Assembly (NCBI GenBank): GCA_018902385.1
Contig: JABSSW010000039.1
Coordinates: 62,001-126,000, forward strand
Length of the DNA: 64,000 nucleotides
Source: Physcia stellaris
Lineage: Eukaryota; Ascomycota; Lecanoromycetes; Caliciales; Physciaceae
Direction: 5' to 3'
Part shown: positions 37,501-48,600 of the stretch, piece by piece
How the letters are laid out: every line of letters begins with the position of its first letter
Position numbering within the stretch: position 1 is the stretch's first letter
The notes under the pieces: generated by a model
Told to the model about the DNA's origin: nothing
The model's input: only the letters and a program-made list of their open reading frames with translations
Database searches by the model: none
Translations under genes and position numbers: made by a program

Positions 37501-38682
37501 TAATGCTGAAATGTCTATCAAGCCTTTGACAAGCTCACGGCGAGAATTAAACATGTGTAGGCATACAGTACGCAGGATGGAAAGCTTAGTCGGGTTACTT
37601 ACTTCCGCTTCATGATTAGCAACGGGAGAGATCTAAGAGCACTAAATAGAACTCCTGTCACGGCCAAATTTCAAAGAGTTGATAGATTTATATCAAGCGG
37701 TGCACAGCTGCGATTACCCGACTTTCGGCAAAGTCATTAAATGAAGCTACCTTTGTATAACACTAATTTATCTAGTCCCAGAACACGGGTACTAGTCCTA
37801 CCATAATTAAAATAACAACCAGGCATGAGGGGCATACTTGTAACGTACCAGACTATGAGGTGTAAAACTCAACGTGCTAAGGAGTTCTGTTATTGGCCAT
37901 GTTGGAGATGCAATACGACCAACGCCTGATGGACTCACGACACCAGACGATCATATCATTGTGCTTCATGTAAGCACGAAGGATGTCGCCTTTGCACGAA
38001 GTAGGAGCGAAAGCCTGGCGGAAAGTGACGACGTGTCCATCCATTCGCTTGAGTACCAAGTTGCTTTGATACTTAGTAAGAAGCCCTAGGTTCTGTTACC
38101 TGGCGAGAAGATCGAGAGGGTGATGATTAACAATCTCAAGAGCCGTGTGAATAGCAATAACCAAAAACAAAATGTCAGGCTGAAAGCGGTGGAATCTGGA
38201 AGGGAACGAGGGTAACGTTACCGGGACACAGAACGGTTCAGATAAAGGCCAAGAACTCGGGAATTTCCGCACCTTAGCTGGATGAACCCCTAAGATCTGG
38301 GACTCCACCACTTCTATTCTTCCAAGATACCCCTCCAGCGCTTAACAGCCTCAAGACAGATCTTTCAATTAAGTTAAGACAAAGAACAGTCTCTCTTATG
38401 ATATAATGTTTTCTGTCGTTCTTAATTCAACTCACTTGGCGCTTCAAAACAAACACTATCGTAGTACTATCGAAAACTCAGAAGATATTAACTTCGATGG
38501 ATCAAACCAAACAGCAAGTTTCGAACTAGGCTTACCAGGGAATGAGAAGGGAGTAAAGCTAAAAGTAGGGTCTCTTCACAATGGCGTGAGTATAATTTAG
38601 CAATCGATCGCGATGAAAGAGCGAAATCTTTCGCCAAACCAAGGTTAACCCTCATAGGAACTCAGAACACAAATTGATATGT
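34506..38682. other. AT-rich stretch, no gene recognised
   Basis: Mostly short frames with stops. Protein-like remnants occur near 35480-35900 (LPLYAVARVSQDENRVVYAV, and KQAIYQRTKDTSRLPWMASQ in another frame). A 110-codon frame at 37013-37345 has no domain. The duplicated segment at 36734-36951 is listed separately. Confidence 0.4.
36734..36951 (+). repeat. Imperfect 77-bp duplication in former coding sequence
   Basis: Two copies, about 36734-36810 and 36875-36951, share gaagctg.cgtttctttcca and later ggcgtctccttctact. Both translate as EA.VSFQSSAQ..ASPST, so the repeat looks like part of a former Ser/Thr-rich protein repeat. Confidence 0.6.
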
Positions 38683-38800
38683 TGAATGAAATTTTAGATT
38701 CGACTTATTTCTCAGGTCGGGCTATCTTTTGTTCTTTCGGCTTTTCGGGGGAAGATTGTGATCATGTGGGATGAGATCCGCACTCAATTTCGCCAAGGGC
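38683..38800 (+). repeat. Direct repeat, copy B, right edge of AT-rich block
   Basis: Partner of 17121-17265 in the same orientation, about three quarters identical by eye over the aligned blocks. It lies about 150 bases beyond the stop of the Zn2Cys6 factor gene. Confidence 0.6.
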
Positions 38801-38956
38801 GAGTGCGTGAGCCTGTCCGTGGGAGAGTAAGACTCGTAAGGTAGATGGTGACCCACCTTTCCGTCGAATCAAGATACGAAGCATCGTGGGATCTACGGAC
38901 TAAGCAAGTAGAGTTATGCGTTGACTCTGAGGTGTTGGTGAGCGTGCGTTCCTTCC

Positions 38957-41416
38957 TTAGCCGAATAAATCTGGCTCTCCTTGGGCCTGCCATTCGGTTG
39001 TGGGATCGACTTCAAATTCAGACATTTCCGAAAGATCAAGACCCCAGCCCCAGATCGATTCGTCCCATCCAGGCCATAGCCCGGTTTGATCTAATGGACC
39101 CTCTTGTACCCCCAAGGTCTCCGTAGAAGATACAGCCATGGCTGCATTTCCTGACGGTTCCACATGTTCTTTCTCATCATGGTCCACTGTCATACTAGGT
39201 CGCCGACCTCTTCCTCTTTCACGATCTGGTAAGGGCTGGGTTAAATCAGCAGTGTAGCTTCTTCCACCTTTCTCTGCTTTAAGCACTGCCATCTTTTGCA
39301 TAGTATCATAGAATAGACTCGCTCCCATCCTGCACCTGATTGCTGCCTCGGAAGGAAGCCTTCGACCTGAAGCATGCCATTTCCCCACAAGATCCATATT
39401 GAACGCCATGCGGGTCCATTCGTGTTTCTCATCATTGGCCGCACAACGGGTCAATATCGTGTGAGCGATTCGGATATGGTTAATTGCAAGATCGACATCT
39501 GAAGGTGCAACGGAAGGAAAATCCGATAAAAATAAATATAAAGTTGCGGCAGCGTACCAAAGGGTAAAAAAGTCAACCTTGGGGCGATATTTTGCATCGC
39601 CAGAGAGCTGAGAGGAAATCGTCGAATTTCCAAGCTCATTGAATGAATGTATTAGCTTTATTGATACCCTCATCGCTTCGTGCAAGATTAACTTGCAAGA
39701 CGTCGGGCTTTTGGTGGGACCTATGAAAGTTGTATCATGCTGATTTTGGTAGGGAAATGACCAACCGAGTAGAAATAGCTTCGATCCTAAGAATTCTAAC
39801 TCCGTTTCTGGAGCCCATGTTTTACTTGACTTGAAACGAAGATTATCCAGCTCGCCGCTGAACATGAGTATTAGTGCTAGACGTGACTCCTCGTCTTCTT
39901 GAGCTTCGAGTGCAGCCGTTGATCTCGCAAGTGTTCTTAGGATTTCGGTCCGTATGGAAAAAGAGGAGTGAGAGGGTAGACATTGTTCGCAAGTTCGAGC
40001 AATGTTTCGCAAATCAGACTCTCGGTCAAGGAGTGAAGGCACTCCCATTCTTGTGCTAAGTCTAAATTGTGGTAAGCGTTACACAGGAGTTGGGGGAGTT
40101 GGCCTCCATCTTCAGAATCTCAAATAAAAGGTGTAGCGATTGACTCTACTTTAATACATATCCATCTCGCTAATAAAGGAGAGTTAAACTTACACGGTGT
40201 TAAGCTTGAATATGTGTAGCCATGTTTTAGACCGCAGCTGTACTTCACTTGCGCTTGCTCTCGGAAAGCCAAATTCCTTCTCGTATCCTGGACGATGTAA
40301 TCCCAACTGAGTTGCGGCATTTGTGATAAGCCCAAGATAATTCCATGTAGGGTCCTGAATCTGCACGGGGACCTGGAGTGGCCAGTAGCATAATATCAAA
40401 AGGGCATGAAAGGTCTTCAGAGCAAGCAGAGGCCGGACGAGGCAGGAAGACAACAGCTCCTCGTAAGGATTGATGAATCGTTCGTAAAGGAATGAGTAAT
40501 CCGGATGGTACCTACTTGAGGTGACGAGGATGGTCCAAAAAAGCAGCCGAGACTGTTTGCAGAGAGTGGACAGTGAAACTGAAGTATCTAGATCGGGGCC
40601 CAGATCATAGTAATTTGATCCATAGCTGATTTACGTGAGTTTAAAACCTATAGGAATGAATGGCCACCTTACTGTGTAAAGAGATGTACGACGGCCAAAC
40701 CTGTTAGGGTCGTACTTCCTGGCAGACATGAGCTTATAGCGAGCACAATTGGCTCGTTGCTCCTAGCATCAAGGCATGCACATACCTAAGGTCTGTTCTC
40801 CAACCGCGAGGGCACAGTTTACAGAATCTTCGACGCCAAAGAAATACTCATTTACATGCTCTTCGCGAACAAGGACTTTTTCCACCATGATCGATGGTGG
40901 CTTGGCCAGTCCCGCGACAGCATTTGGAGAAGATTTTCGAAAATCTGTAGCTTCACCACTGGGTACACTCAAACTTTGTTGTTCTGAGCGAGACTTCAAG
41001 GCTTCCTGAAAAGTGTTCAGTTGTGAAATGACTTCCTCTAATTTGCTGCACAAGGTCGGTCAGCCTCGACAAGCCATATGGGCGTAGACCCAACGAGGTA
41101 TTTGGACAATGCTGTATATCCTTACTGTCGTGTTGGCACTCGCTTGAAATTGGAGTCCATGCGGCAGTCGAGCTTCTTGGTCTTGCATCTCGAGCAAGGC
41201 GCTGGGAAAGTCTTTGCAGAGTCACATCCAGACTGCTCTCACACGGTTATTAGTATCCGCATATGCACCGTAAGTACGTATCTTTACCTTCATCTGTCTA
41301 CATGCCGTACAAGCCTTCGAGCGACCAGCTGTGATGCTTGGCTCGCCAGGACTCGCTTCGGCCGCTTTTCGCTTGCCTGAACGAGTGGCGGCCGCAGTCG
41401 GTGGTGTGAGGGACAT
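38957..41416 (-). CDS. Zn2Cys6 transcription factor with fungal-specific middle domain
   Basis: Six exons on the minus strand, all in phase: 41416-41288, 41232-41126, 41045-40786, 40718-40673, 40625-40194, 40061-38957, giving 692 residues. The N-terminal binuclear zinc cluster is C-x2-C-x6-C-x9-C-x2-C-x6-C (CTACRQMKSGC, then CSRCKTKKLDC), with the first intron falling inside it. A short linker with a probable coiled coil follows (KLEEVISQLNTFQEALKSR). The fungal-specific transcription factor domain is recognised by RLLFWTILVTSSR, PYEELL, LLILCYWPLQVP and DPTWNYLGLITNAATQLGLH. The C-terminus is acidic and tryptophan-rich, as in activation regions. The usual K-L-R-C of the cluster is K-S-G-C here. 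The ATG at 41416 is chosen over near-cognate upstream codons. It is a nuclear regulator; the targets are unknown. It sits at the edge of the AT-rich block. Confidence 0.9.
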
Positions 41417-41948
41417 TATTGTTGTCAAAGGTTCAATAGAAAGCGGTGGTATACATGAAAGATTTTGGGAAGTTGATGGCAAATAAAGAGTCAGTGAACG
41501 GTGATGATCAAGAAGATCTTATTAGGATTACCGTGACAAAAGAAACTCACGAACGAACATTTGGCAAATGTTATCGAACTGAATGGAAGGAAAGTACGGT
41601 ATCAGATAGGTGTGTAGCGAAGATGTAACGTAAGCTGAGAGGTACACAACGATCTACGTATGGCTGAATCTTATTTTAGATTTCCTTCGGATTTGTGCCA
41701 AGGCCTTTCCTACAGTTATTCATTCAGCTCCCTAGTGTCAGGCGACAGGACAGTCAAGATTACTTGTCATGTTTGAGAAAGCTGGTTAAACGTCACTTCA
41801 ATTTACAATATAGTAACGACAAGTCTTCCCGTATTTACAACGAACATGCCGAGAGAAGTGAATGAACGTGGGTTTGTTGTCTGTACATTTTCTATGACAC
41901 TGTTCTGGCTTCATAGGCAACCGTGAAGAGGCAGTACGATATCACAGC
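41417..41948. other. Intergenic, promoter side of the Zn2Cys6 factor
   Basis: Holds the upstream region of the factor gene and the 3' end of the next minus-strand gene. No further gene seen. Confidence 0.5.
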
Positions 41949-42812
41949 CTAATTCTTCAGATCCTTGACAGGAGCGTCGCCCTCTTTAGCTCCGCTGCCG
42001 TAGGTCTTGACAGCATTTTTACCGGCGTCCTTGTCTTTCTCGAAATGTGCCACCTCAGATGAATCCATGTTCTGCATGACATGATCAGCCTGCCATTTCT
42101 TGAACGAAAAGCCGAGACCCTCGTGTGAGTAGTCTTTGTCATTGGCCTGGTCTTTGTGGTACTTGACTTGGATGAAGTTGGAATCGACGGTAGAGGGGTC
42201 GAGAGACAGGGAGACGAGGGCATTGATGGTCGCGGTCTTGGGAATGATCTTGAAGGTCCATGACTAGATCAACGAAGACGTTAGCAATCATACACGAAGT
42301 GTGCCAAAGCGACTTTCTGGCAAGGCTAACTGGGTGTAGCTACCTGTTCGTTCCTGAATTGAATCAAGCCTCGCTCATTGAGGACAACCTCGTAGCGCTC
42401 GTTCTTGCTGTCTTTGAAAAGCTTTGGCAGTGCAAACCATTGCCCCGCCATCTTGTACCTGTCATTGGCATACACGAATTGATCATCGTAGACACAGTCC
42501 GCAGTGTATCTCTACTTTCTTAACGGATGGCTTGCAGCTGTACAAGTCGATGATGTCGTCGACGAGCGCTTGGCGGGCTGGGGAAAGCTTGATGGACTTG
42601 GAGGGGTCTGGAGTATAATCTTCCGAGGGAGCTGTCTGGCGAGGTTCATACTGCTCCCCGGGAGCCTTGGGATCGAGAGTGCCAGCAGCAATTGGGTCCG
42701 ACATGATGCGAGATGAGAAGCTGAACGGTCGAAGTGTACTCTGTAGCCTTGGAACAATCGATCGGCCTGTGAGAGGGATGACTCGGGTTGGAGTACAAAG
42801 GCAGGATTGCAT
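41949..42812 (-). CDS. Conserved small protein with presequence-like leader; frame shift in first exon
   Basis: Exons 42812-42344 and 42263-41949. From the ATG at 42812 the N-terminus is Arg/Ser-rich without acidic residues (VIPLTGRSIVPRLQSTLRPF), like a mitochondrial targeting sequence; an internal ATG at 42704 (MSDPIAAG) could give a cytosolic form. The body reads RYTADCVYDDQFVYANDRYK, MAGQWFALPKLFKD, then after the intron SWTFKIIPKTATINALVSLS and a charged C-terminus ending PVKDLKN. The fold resembles small NTF2-like (DUF2358-type) proteins, but that is a tentative recollection. At 42508-42514 the two halves are out of frame: the upstream frame runs VKKVE then into a stop, the downstream frame starts RYTADC. 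A net gain of two bases or loss of one would join them. It may be an assembly indel or a real lesion. Confidence 0.65.
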
Positions 42813-43255
42813 GGAACGGAGCACGTAATAGTTGTAAGAGCGATTGTGCCGGGGGCTTCAGTTAATATTTGTAGACATCCAGCCGACTGCTCACATTGTG
42901 GCCAAGGAGGAGGCAGCGATGGCGGACCATGGAGTTTAAGCCGAGTCTTGACGTAGTGGACTGCTCATCGACGCTCAGTCCGAATGGACGAATTGGAAAT
43001 CCCCATGACTTCATCATGAAATGTCCATTACTGCAGCGTGAATGGCGTTTGCATCTCTCCGTCGGAGATGCAACTGGCCGGCCCCGAGCGAGATAGTCAT
43101 CAGTGCTTGGGAGCGGCGCAAAAGTGAAGTGTTCAGCTGCGAGTCCTTTTTCCGGGGAGATCTTCCATTGAATCATTGGGTACACCTCACCCCACTCTTT
43201 AGTTTGGCCTTCCATTAATCTAAATAAGATCGACCACTTTTGCAAAAACCCGCAC
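42813..43255. other. Intergenic between small-protein gene and tRNA-Thr
   Basis: Promoter side of the gene at 42812. A minus-strand frame of 127 codons (43245-42862) has no recognisable content and lies where the promoter must be. Confidence 0.5.
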
Positions 43256-43337
43256 GCCCGCTTAGCTCAGTGGTAGAGCGTTGCACTTGTATCTATTGTC
43301 AATGCAAAGGCCGGTTGTTCAAGTCAGCCAGTGGGCA
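43256..43337 (+). tRNA. tRNA-Thr(UGU) with 10-nt intron
   Basis: The acceptor stem GCCCGCT pairs with AGTGGGC (43330-43336), with A as discriminator. The D arm is GCTC-agtggta-GAGC. The anticodon stem TTGCA/TGCAA encloses the loop C-T-TGT-A-A, with the intron tctattgtca (43292-43301) at the canonical site after position 37. The T arm is GGTTG-TTCAAGT-CAGCC. Box A (TAGCTCAGTGG) is clear and a T4 run follows at 43344, a Pol III stop. The anticodon TGT reads ACA threonine codons. Confidence 0.92.
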
Positions 43338-43721
43338 GTCATCTTTTGCATTTTTGGTTGACTTACCAATCTAAATGTCTCAAGATTCTGCTTCGTGGGT
43401 ACAACGTACCGTAGTTTGCACTTTTGGTCTATTCTACCTCACATGTAGGATACATCCGGGTGCATTCAGTGCGGAATACCTTCAGTCTATTCAACCACTA
43501 AATCCGCCTCGTAAGGCACCACGGCCCCAGCCTCTCCTTCAGGCTTTTCACTGCTAGCCCGATCTCTCTAATCTCTAATTTCCCGAGCGCCTTCCACCTA
43601 TCCTGCAACAGGATCCGGAGTAGGAGCTCTTTAGCTCTTCGGTCCATAGTACGTGTGACTGTCACCGAGGGAGATGCACGTCTTCTATGTACACTTAATG
43701 GTATCTTACATGTATTATCGG
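43338..43721. other. Intergenic, no gene recognised
   Basis: Spacer between the tRNA and the 3' end of mss51. No supported feature. Confidence 0.5.
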
Positions 43722-45352
43722 CTAAGATTCTTTCATAGTAGCTTCGTATCTGTAAAGTATCAGCGACATGAGATCTAGACAAGACGTAAGGGCGCATACC
43801 TCTTGCCTCTGAAGGCCCAAATTCCCCAATTGCCGCAGCTTATATCAGACGGGTCCAAGTCATTAAGGTCCCATCGCAGACTTCGAAAGATGTTTTCTCC
43901 AGGCTCCATCAAGACATCCATCTCTCCGCCGACTTTATCATTGACCCATTTTCGATCTCGCTCCATGTCCCATTCGGTATATCCCGTACATATAATGGGC
44001 ACTTTGGTCTCCAGTAATTGTGGCAAAGTTTCTTCCCATTCATGGGAACTGGCAGGATGGCCCAACCCCGGGTGGAAAAGCATAAAGCAGTCGAAATAAG
44101 GATCATAAGGGTAGAACTCGTTTGCCTGATGTAAAGTATGGAAGTATTCAACGTAAGTGCTTATCTTCATCTGATGGCTTATACGATCCTCAATGACAGC
44201 GCCGAATGGATTCCTAGGGTTGCGTTCAGGTAAGGGAAACTCGCTGTCACGGTTGGTCATGCTTTCGGGGCCAATGAAGATGAGATGAAACACGCCGCGG
44301 GGGAACATGTATGTTAGCTGGATCCAAACATCGCGGGGCAGTGAGGATTCAGCACGAGCACCGAGGATGAATATCCGGACTGGTGGTGCGCTGGGACGCA
44401 GACCTTTGATGTCCGTGCCTGCGCCATCTCTTGGGGGATGCAAGGTGTATCGAAGTGCTGCCCTGGGTTAGAGATGTAGCCATGAACCCTGGGAATACTT
44501 ACCGCTCAGGCTCTTCAATCCCTCCATGGTCAAGCGCCCACCTTGTCTAATATTATAAGGGCTCAGCTCATGTAGCACGCTCGCAAGTGTGACCGGATAC
44601 GTGAGAAGTCGAGTCGCCTGTCGCATCGGCCTAGCTTCATTCATAGCATTGTAGTTCCTTGTGTACAGGTAGGTATCCCAGTTGGTCAAATTGACTAATA
44701 TCTCTTCAATCTGGGGTGGCGGGTACTCGAATTCCGAGAAGAATCGCCCAGATCGCAGGTCGTGATCGTCCTCGTTGATTTCCCTCAATTGGTCGCAAAG
44801 TTCCATGTGCGTTTCGTAATCATCTGCCCAATGATCTTCCGAGCATGACACTGGTATACCACAGTCCGGACACTCGAATCGGACGTGGGCCGGAGGCAAG
44901 CTCGATTTGTCTTTCCCTTTCCTTGCTTCTAAGTCATTTGGCGATGTTGGCATACGCGTTTGATGATGGCTCGGATGCGGACAGTATGCATGTGTCTTCA
45001 TGAACATCGCTCGCTTTCGGATCTCCGGAGAGGGAGATTCGGAGAAGGGGTGGAAGAGGTTGTTCGGTTGGATCAGGATGCGTTCTGGAGAGGGTGCAGG
45101 AGCCAGGCCGGCTTGCGATCGTGAGAGCCATGGTCTATGCCTAATATTCAATGGCAACGAGTGCTGTGATATCCGCTGTGTAGAGGGACTCGCAATAGAT
45201 CGATTGGCCTCAGTCACAGGCCTAGGAGTCGAACGAAAAGTCGAGTTCCATCTTCGGCGGGATGTTGAGTGACTCCAAGACCGAGAGCGTGGTAGGACCG
45301 TGTTTCCTCTCAACTTCCGCAGGCATCTTTGACAAGTATAACCAGACTGCAT
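43722..45352 (-). CDS. mss51: Mitochondrial translation regulator Mss51-like protein
   Basis: In yeast Mss51 activates translation of COX1 mRNA and chaperones newly made Cox1 in the mitochondrial inner-membrane/matrix region, coupling synthesis to assembly of cytochrome oxidase. Exons 45352-44503, 44457-43800 and 43749-43722 are in phase and give 511 residues. The N-terminus is Arg/Ser-rich with a C-x2-C pair (C7, C10), followed by a CPHPSHH segment (about 124-130) and a MYND-like zinc site (C161, C164, C170, H182, C186). The conserved body follows: NLTNWDTYLYTRNYNAMNEA, RLLTYPVTLASVLHELSPYN, IFILGARAESSLP, FHLIFIGPES, CFMLFHPGLGHP, IICTGYTEWDMERD and WAFRGKRYEATMKES at the end. The last exon codes only nine residues. 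The start ATG at 45352 lies 298 bp from the divergent rse1 start. Confidence 0.9.
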
Positions 45353-45650
45353 TGTACGTGCCCGGTTTGGCTGGTTTGTTGATCATCCGAGTTGAAATAA
45401 AGATGCAGAGTACTCTAGAGGGTGTCATCGAGTATCAGAATTCATCAGCCAATCAGAACATCGGGATCCCCACAACCACTTGAAGACTTTTGATTTTGAG
45501 AACTTGCAAAAACACACACCAATGCCCATACCTTTTACCCACAACTGCGATCAACTACTTAAACCTCATCAAGCCAATTTAGATCACGGGCTGTTTGGCC
45601 TGAGTATCAATACCTCTGAACTGTAGCCTGCGGGCTGGCAATCTCCCATC
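45353..45650. promoter_or_regulatory. Shared divergent promoter of mss51 and rse1
   Basis: 298 bp between opposing start codons. Both leaders and promoters must be here. No TATA box is evident; a short AC-rich tract lies at about 45500-45530. Confidence 0.6.
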
Positions 45651-48600
45651 ATGGCGACAACTTCTAGCATGTTTATGTACAGCTTGACCATTCAGCCTCC
45701 AAGCTCCATCACCCAAGCTATACTTGGACAATTTGCTGGTACCAAAGAGCAACAAATAATTACAGCGTCAGGGTCGAGATTGACGATACATCGGCCTGAT
45801 CCAACACAAGGCAAAATCAGCACTCTACTCTCCCAGGATGTATTTGGTATTGTGCGGACACTGGCAGCTTTTCGGCTAGCCGGTAGTAACAAAGGTATGT
45901 ACCCATCCTCTTAGCTACAAGGCTATTTAGTGATTCTTTGAAGTATGGCAAAGCCCAGCTTGAGACACCGGAGAGGGCGGTGGGCAATAATCCCATGGCA
46001 TGGAAAGAGGGCCTTGGGAATCATGCGCTGAGACAGTTCTATAGACTACATTATCATTGGCTCCGACTCCGGCCGCATTACCATAGTCGAATACCTTCCA
46101 GCCCAGAATCGATTCAGCCGCCTACATCTCGAGACATTTGGCAAATCGGGCGTACGGCGGGTAATACCAGGTCAATACCTTGCAGTGGACCCCAAGGGTA
46201 GGGCATGCTTGATTGCTTCGGTCGAGAAAAACAAGCTGGTTTATGTTCTAAATCGAAATGCGCAGGCTGAGTTGACCATATCCTCTCCGCTCGAAGCCCA
46301 CAAGCCACAAACTCTCGTTTTCGCGCTGGTAGGACTCGACGTGGGCTATGAAAATCCTGTGTTTGCCTGTCTCGAAGTCGACTATACTGAATGCGATCAA
46401 GACCCTACTGGGCAGGCAATGGAAGAGCTTGAAAAGTCACTAGTATACTACGAGCTGGACCTTGGCCTCAATCATGTGGTTCGGAAGTGGAGCGACCCAG
46501 TGGACCGATCAGCCACCATGCTTCTCCAAGTCCCAGGCGGAGCAGACGGACCTAGCGGAGTGCTCGTTTGCGGTCTAGATAATATAACTTACAGACATTC
46601 CAATCAGGATGCATTCCGTGTCGCAATACCGCGGCGAAGAGGAGCAACTGAGAACCCAGAACGCAAGCGACGAATTGTCGCTGGTGTAATGCACAAAATG
46701 CGAGCTGCATTTTTCTTTCTCCTGCAAAGCGAGGATGGTGACCTTTTTAAAGTTACCATTGACATGGCAGAAGATGACAACGGTCAGGTCACAGGGGAAG
46801 TAAAGAGATTGAAGATCAAGTATTTTGACACAGTGCCAATCGCATCAAGCTTATGCATTTTGAAGAGTGGCTTCCTCTTCGTAGCAAGTGAGGCTGGTAA
46901 CCAACACTTCTACCAGTTCGAAAAGCTTGGAGATGATGACAATGAGACGGAATTTGATAGCGATTCGTTCCCAGCAGATCCGACTGAAGCATATACACCC
47001 GTGTACTTTCATCCTCGTGCCGCCGAAAACGTCAATCTTGTGGAAAGCATAGACTCCATGAATCCTCAATTAGATTGTAAAGTGGCAAATCTCACCGATG
47101 AAGACGCTCCTCAGATCTACTCTCTCTGTGGTACTGGAGCTCGAAGTACGTTTAGAACGCTCAAGCACGGTCTAGAAGTCAATGATATTGTCGACTCAGA
47201 GCTACCCGGTGACCCCTCTGCAGTATGGACAACAAAGATCACGCGAGAAGATCAATACGATGCCTACATCGTCCTCTCTTTCACCAATGGTACTCTTGTC
47301 CTCAGTATTGGCGAGACGGTTGAAGAAGTCACAGATACCGGCTTCCTATCGTCGGCACCTACGTTAGCTGTGCAACAGCTGGGAGAGGATGCGTTAATAC
47401 AAGTCCACCCAAAAGGCATCCGCCATATTCGAGCGGATCGAAGAGTCAATGAATGGCCCGCACCCCAGCATCGCTCAATAGTAGCGGCCACTACCAATGA
47501 ACGACAAGTTGCGGTAGCTCTAAGCTCCGGAGAGATTGTATACTTTGAAATGGACACTGATGGATCTCTAGCTGAGTATGACGAGAAACGGGAGATGAGT
47601 GGTGGCGTGACATGTCTGAGCCTGGGCGAAGTACCTGAAGGTCGTGTTCGAAGCCAATTCCTTGCTGTTGGTTGTGACGACTCCACAGTCAGAATATTGA
47701 GCTTGGATCCTGATTCAACGCTCGAGAACAAGTCTGTCCAGGCATTGACCTCAGCTCCGAGCGCATTGGCAATAATGGCCATGGCCGACTCCACATCAGG
47801 CGGCTCAACACTATACCTACACATTGGGCTGTACTCCGGAGTTTACCTACGTACAGTCCTTGACGAGGTGACTGGCGAGCTTTCAGACACCCGAACACGT
47901 TTCCTAGGCCCGCGCCCGGCGAAATTGTTTCGAGTGTCTGTCAAAGGGCAGCCAGCAGTACTGGCACTAAGCTCGCGGCCATGGCTAGGCTATTCGGATC
48001 CCCAGACCAAAGGGTTTATGCTCACCCCTTTGGACTACACAGCGTTAGCCTGGGGCTCAAATTTCAGCAGTGAACAATGCGAAGAGGGCATGGTCGGTAT
48101 AGAAAACAAGAATCTCAGGTGAGCGATTACTGTATATTCTTTCAAGCCGCCTCCATGATGAACACACTTTTTCAGTCCTACGGGCCTGTCCCGATGAGGA
48201 AGAAATATAAATTCCAATTGTTCCTTCTGAGTAAATTTAATTCTACCATCCCGCATCGACTTTTGTTGTGTCTCGAAGTATGTATGTACTGACGTCGTAT
48301 GCTATAGAATATTCTCGATCGAGAAGCTCGGCAATAACCTCCTACAACAATCCATTCCTTTAACGTATACGCCTCGCAAATTCATCCGCCACCCTGAACA
48401 ACCACTCTTCTACATTATCGAAGCAGACAACAACACACTCTCCCCTTCAACGAAACAACAACTATTGACTGCCCAGCCTGTGGTAAATGGTGACAGCGTT
48501 GTGTTACCACCAGAAGAGTTCGGCTACCCTCGAGGCCAAGGCCACTGGGCTTCCTGCATCCACATCATCGACCCTATCACCACAAAATCAGTCCTCCAGC

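Larger units (their letters stand above)
17100..38860. other. AT-rich, RIP-like block of decayed repeats
   Basis: Across about 21 kb the open frames become short, stops (TAA, TAG) are dense and runs rich in TpA are common, unlike both flanks. This is the known outcome of repeat-induced point mutation in ascomycetes, in which C-to-T changes inactivate duplicated DNA. Islands of better-preserved coding sequence survive near 20.2 kb and 32.8-34.5 kb, and the TIR elements at 25.5-26.7 kb look younger than their surroundings. RIP is inferred from appearance; a TpA/ApT or CRI index was not calculated. Confidence 0.7.

Noticed and set aside
17100-38860. Starship-type giant element
   Set aside because: No tyrosine-recombinase captain gene was recognised near either edge; the flanking repeats alone are not enough.
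42862-43245. 127-codon minus frame upstream of the small-protein gene
   Set aside because: Sits in the promoter region of the gene starting at 42812 and has no recognisable content.
47264-47824. 186-codon minus-strand frame inside rse1
   Set aside because: Antisense shadow of a confidently assigned exon.
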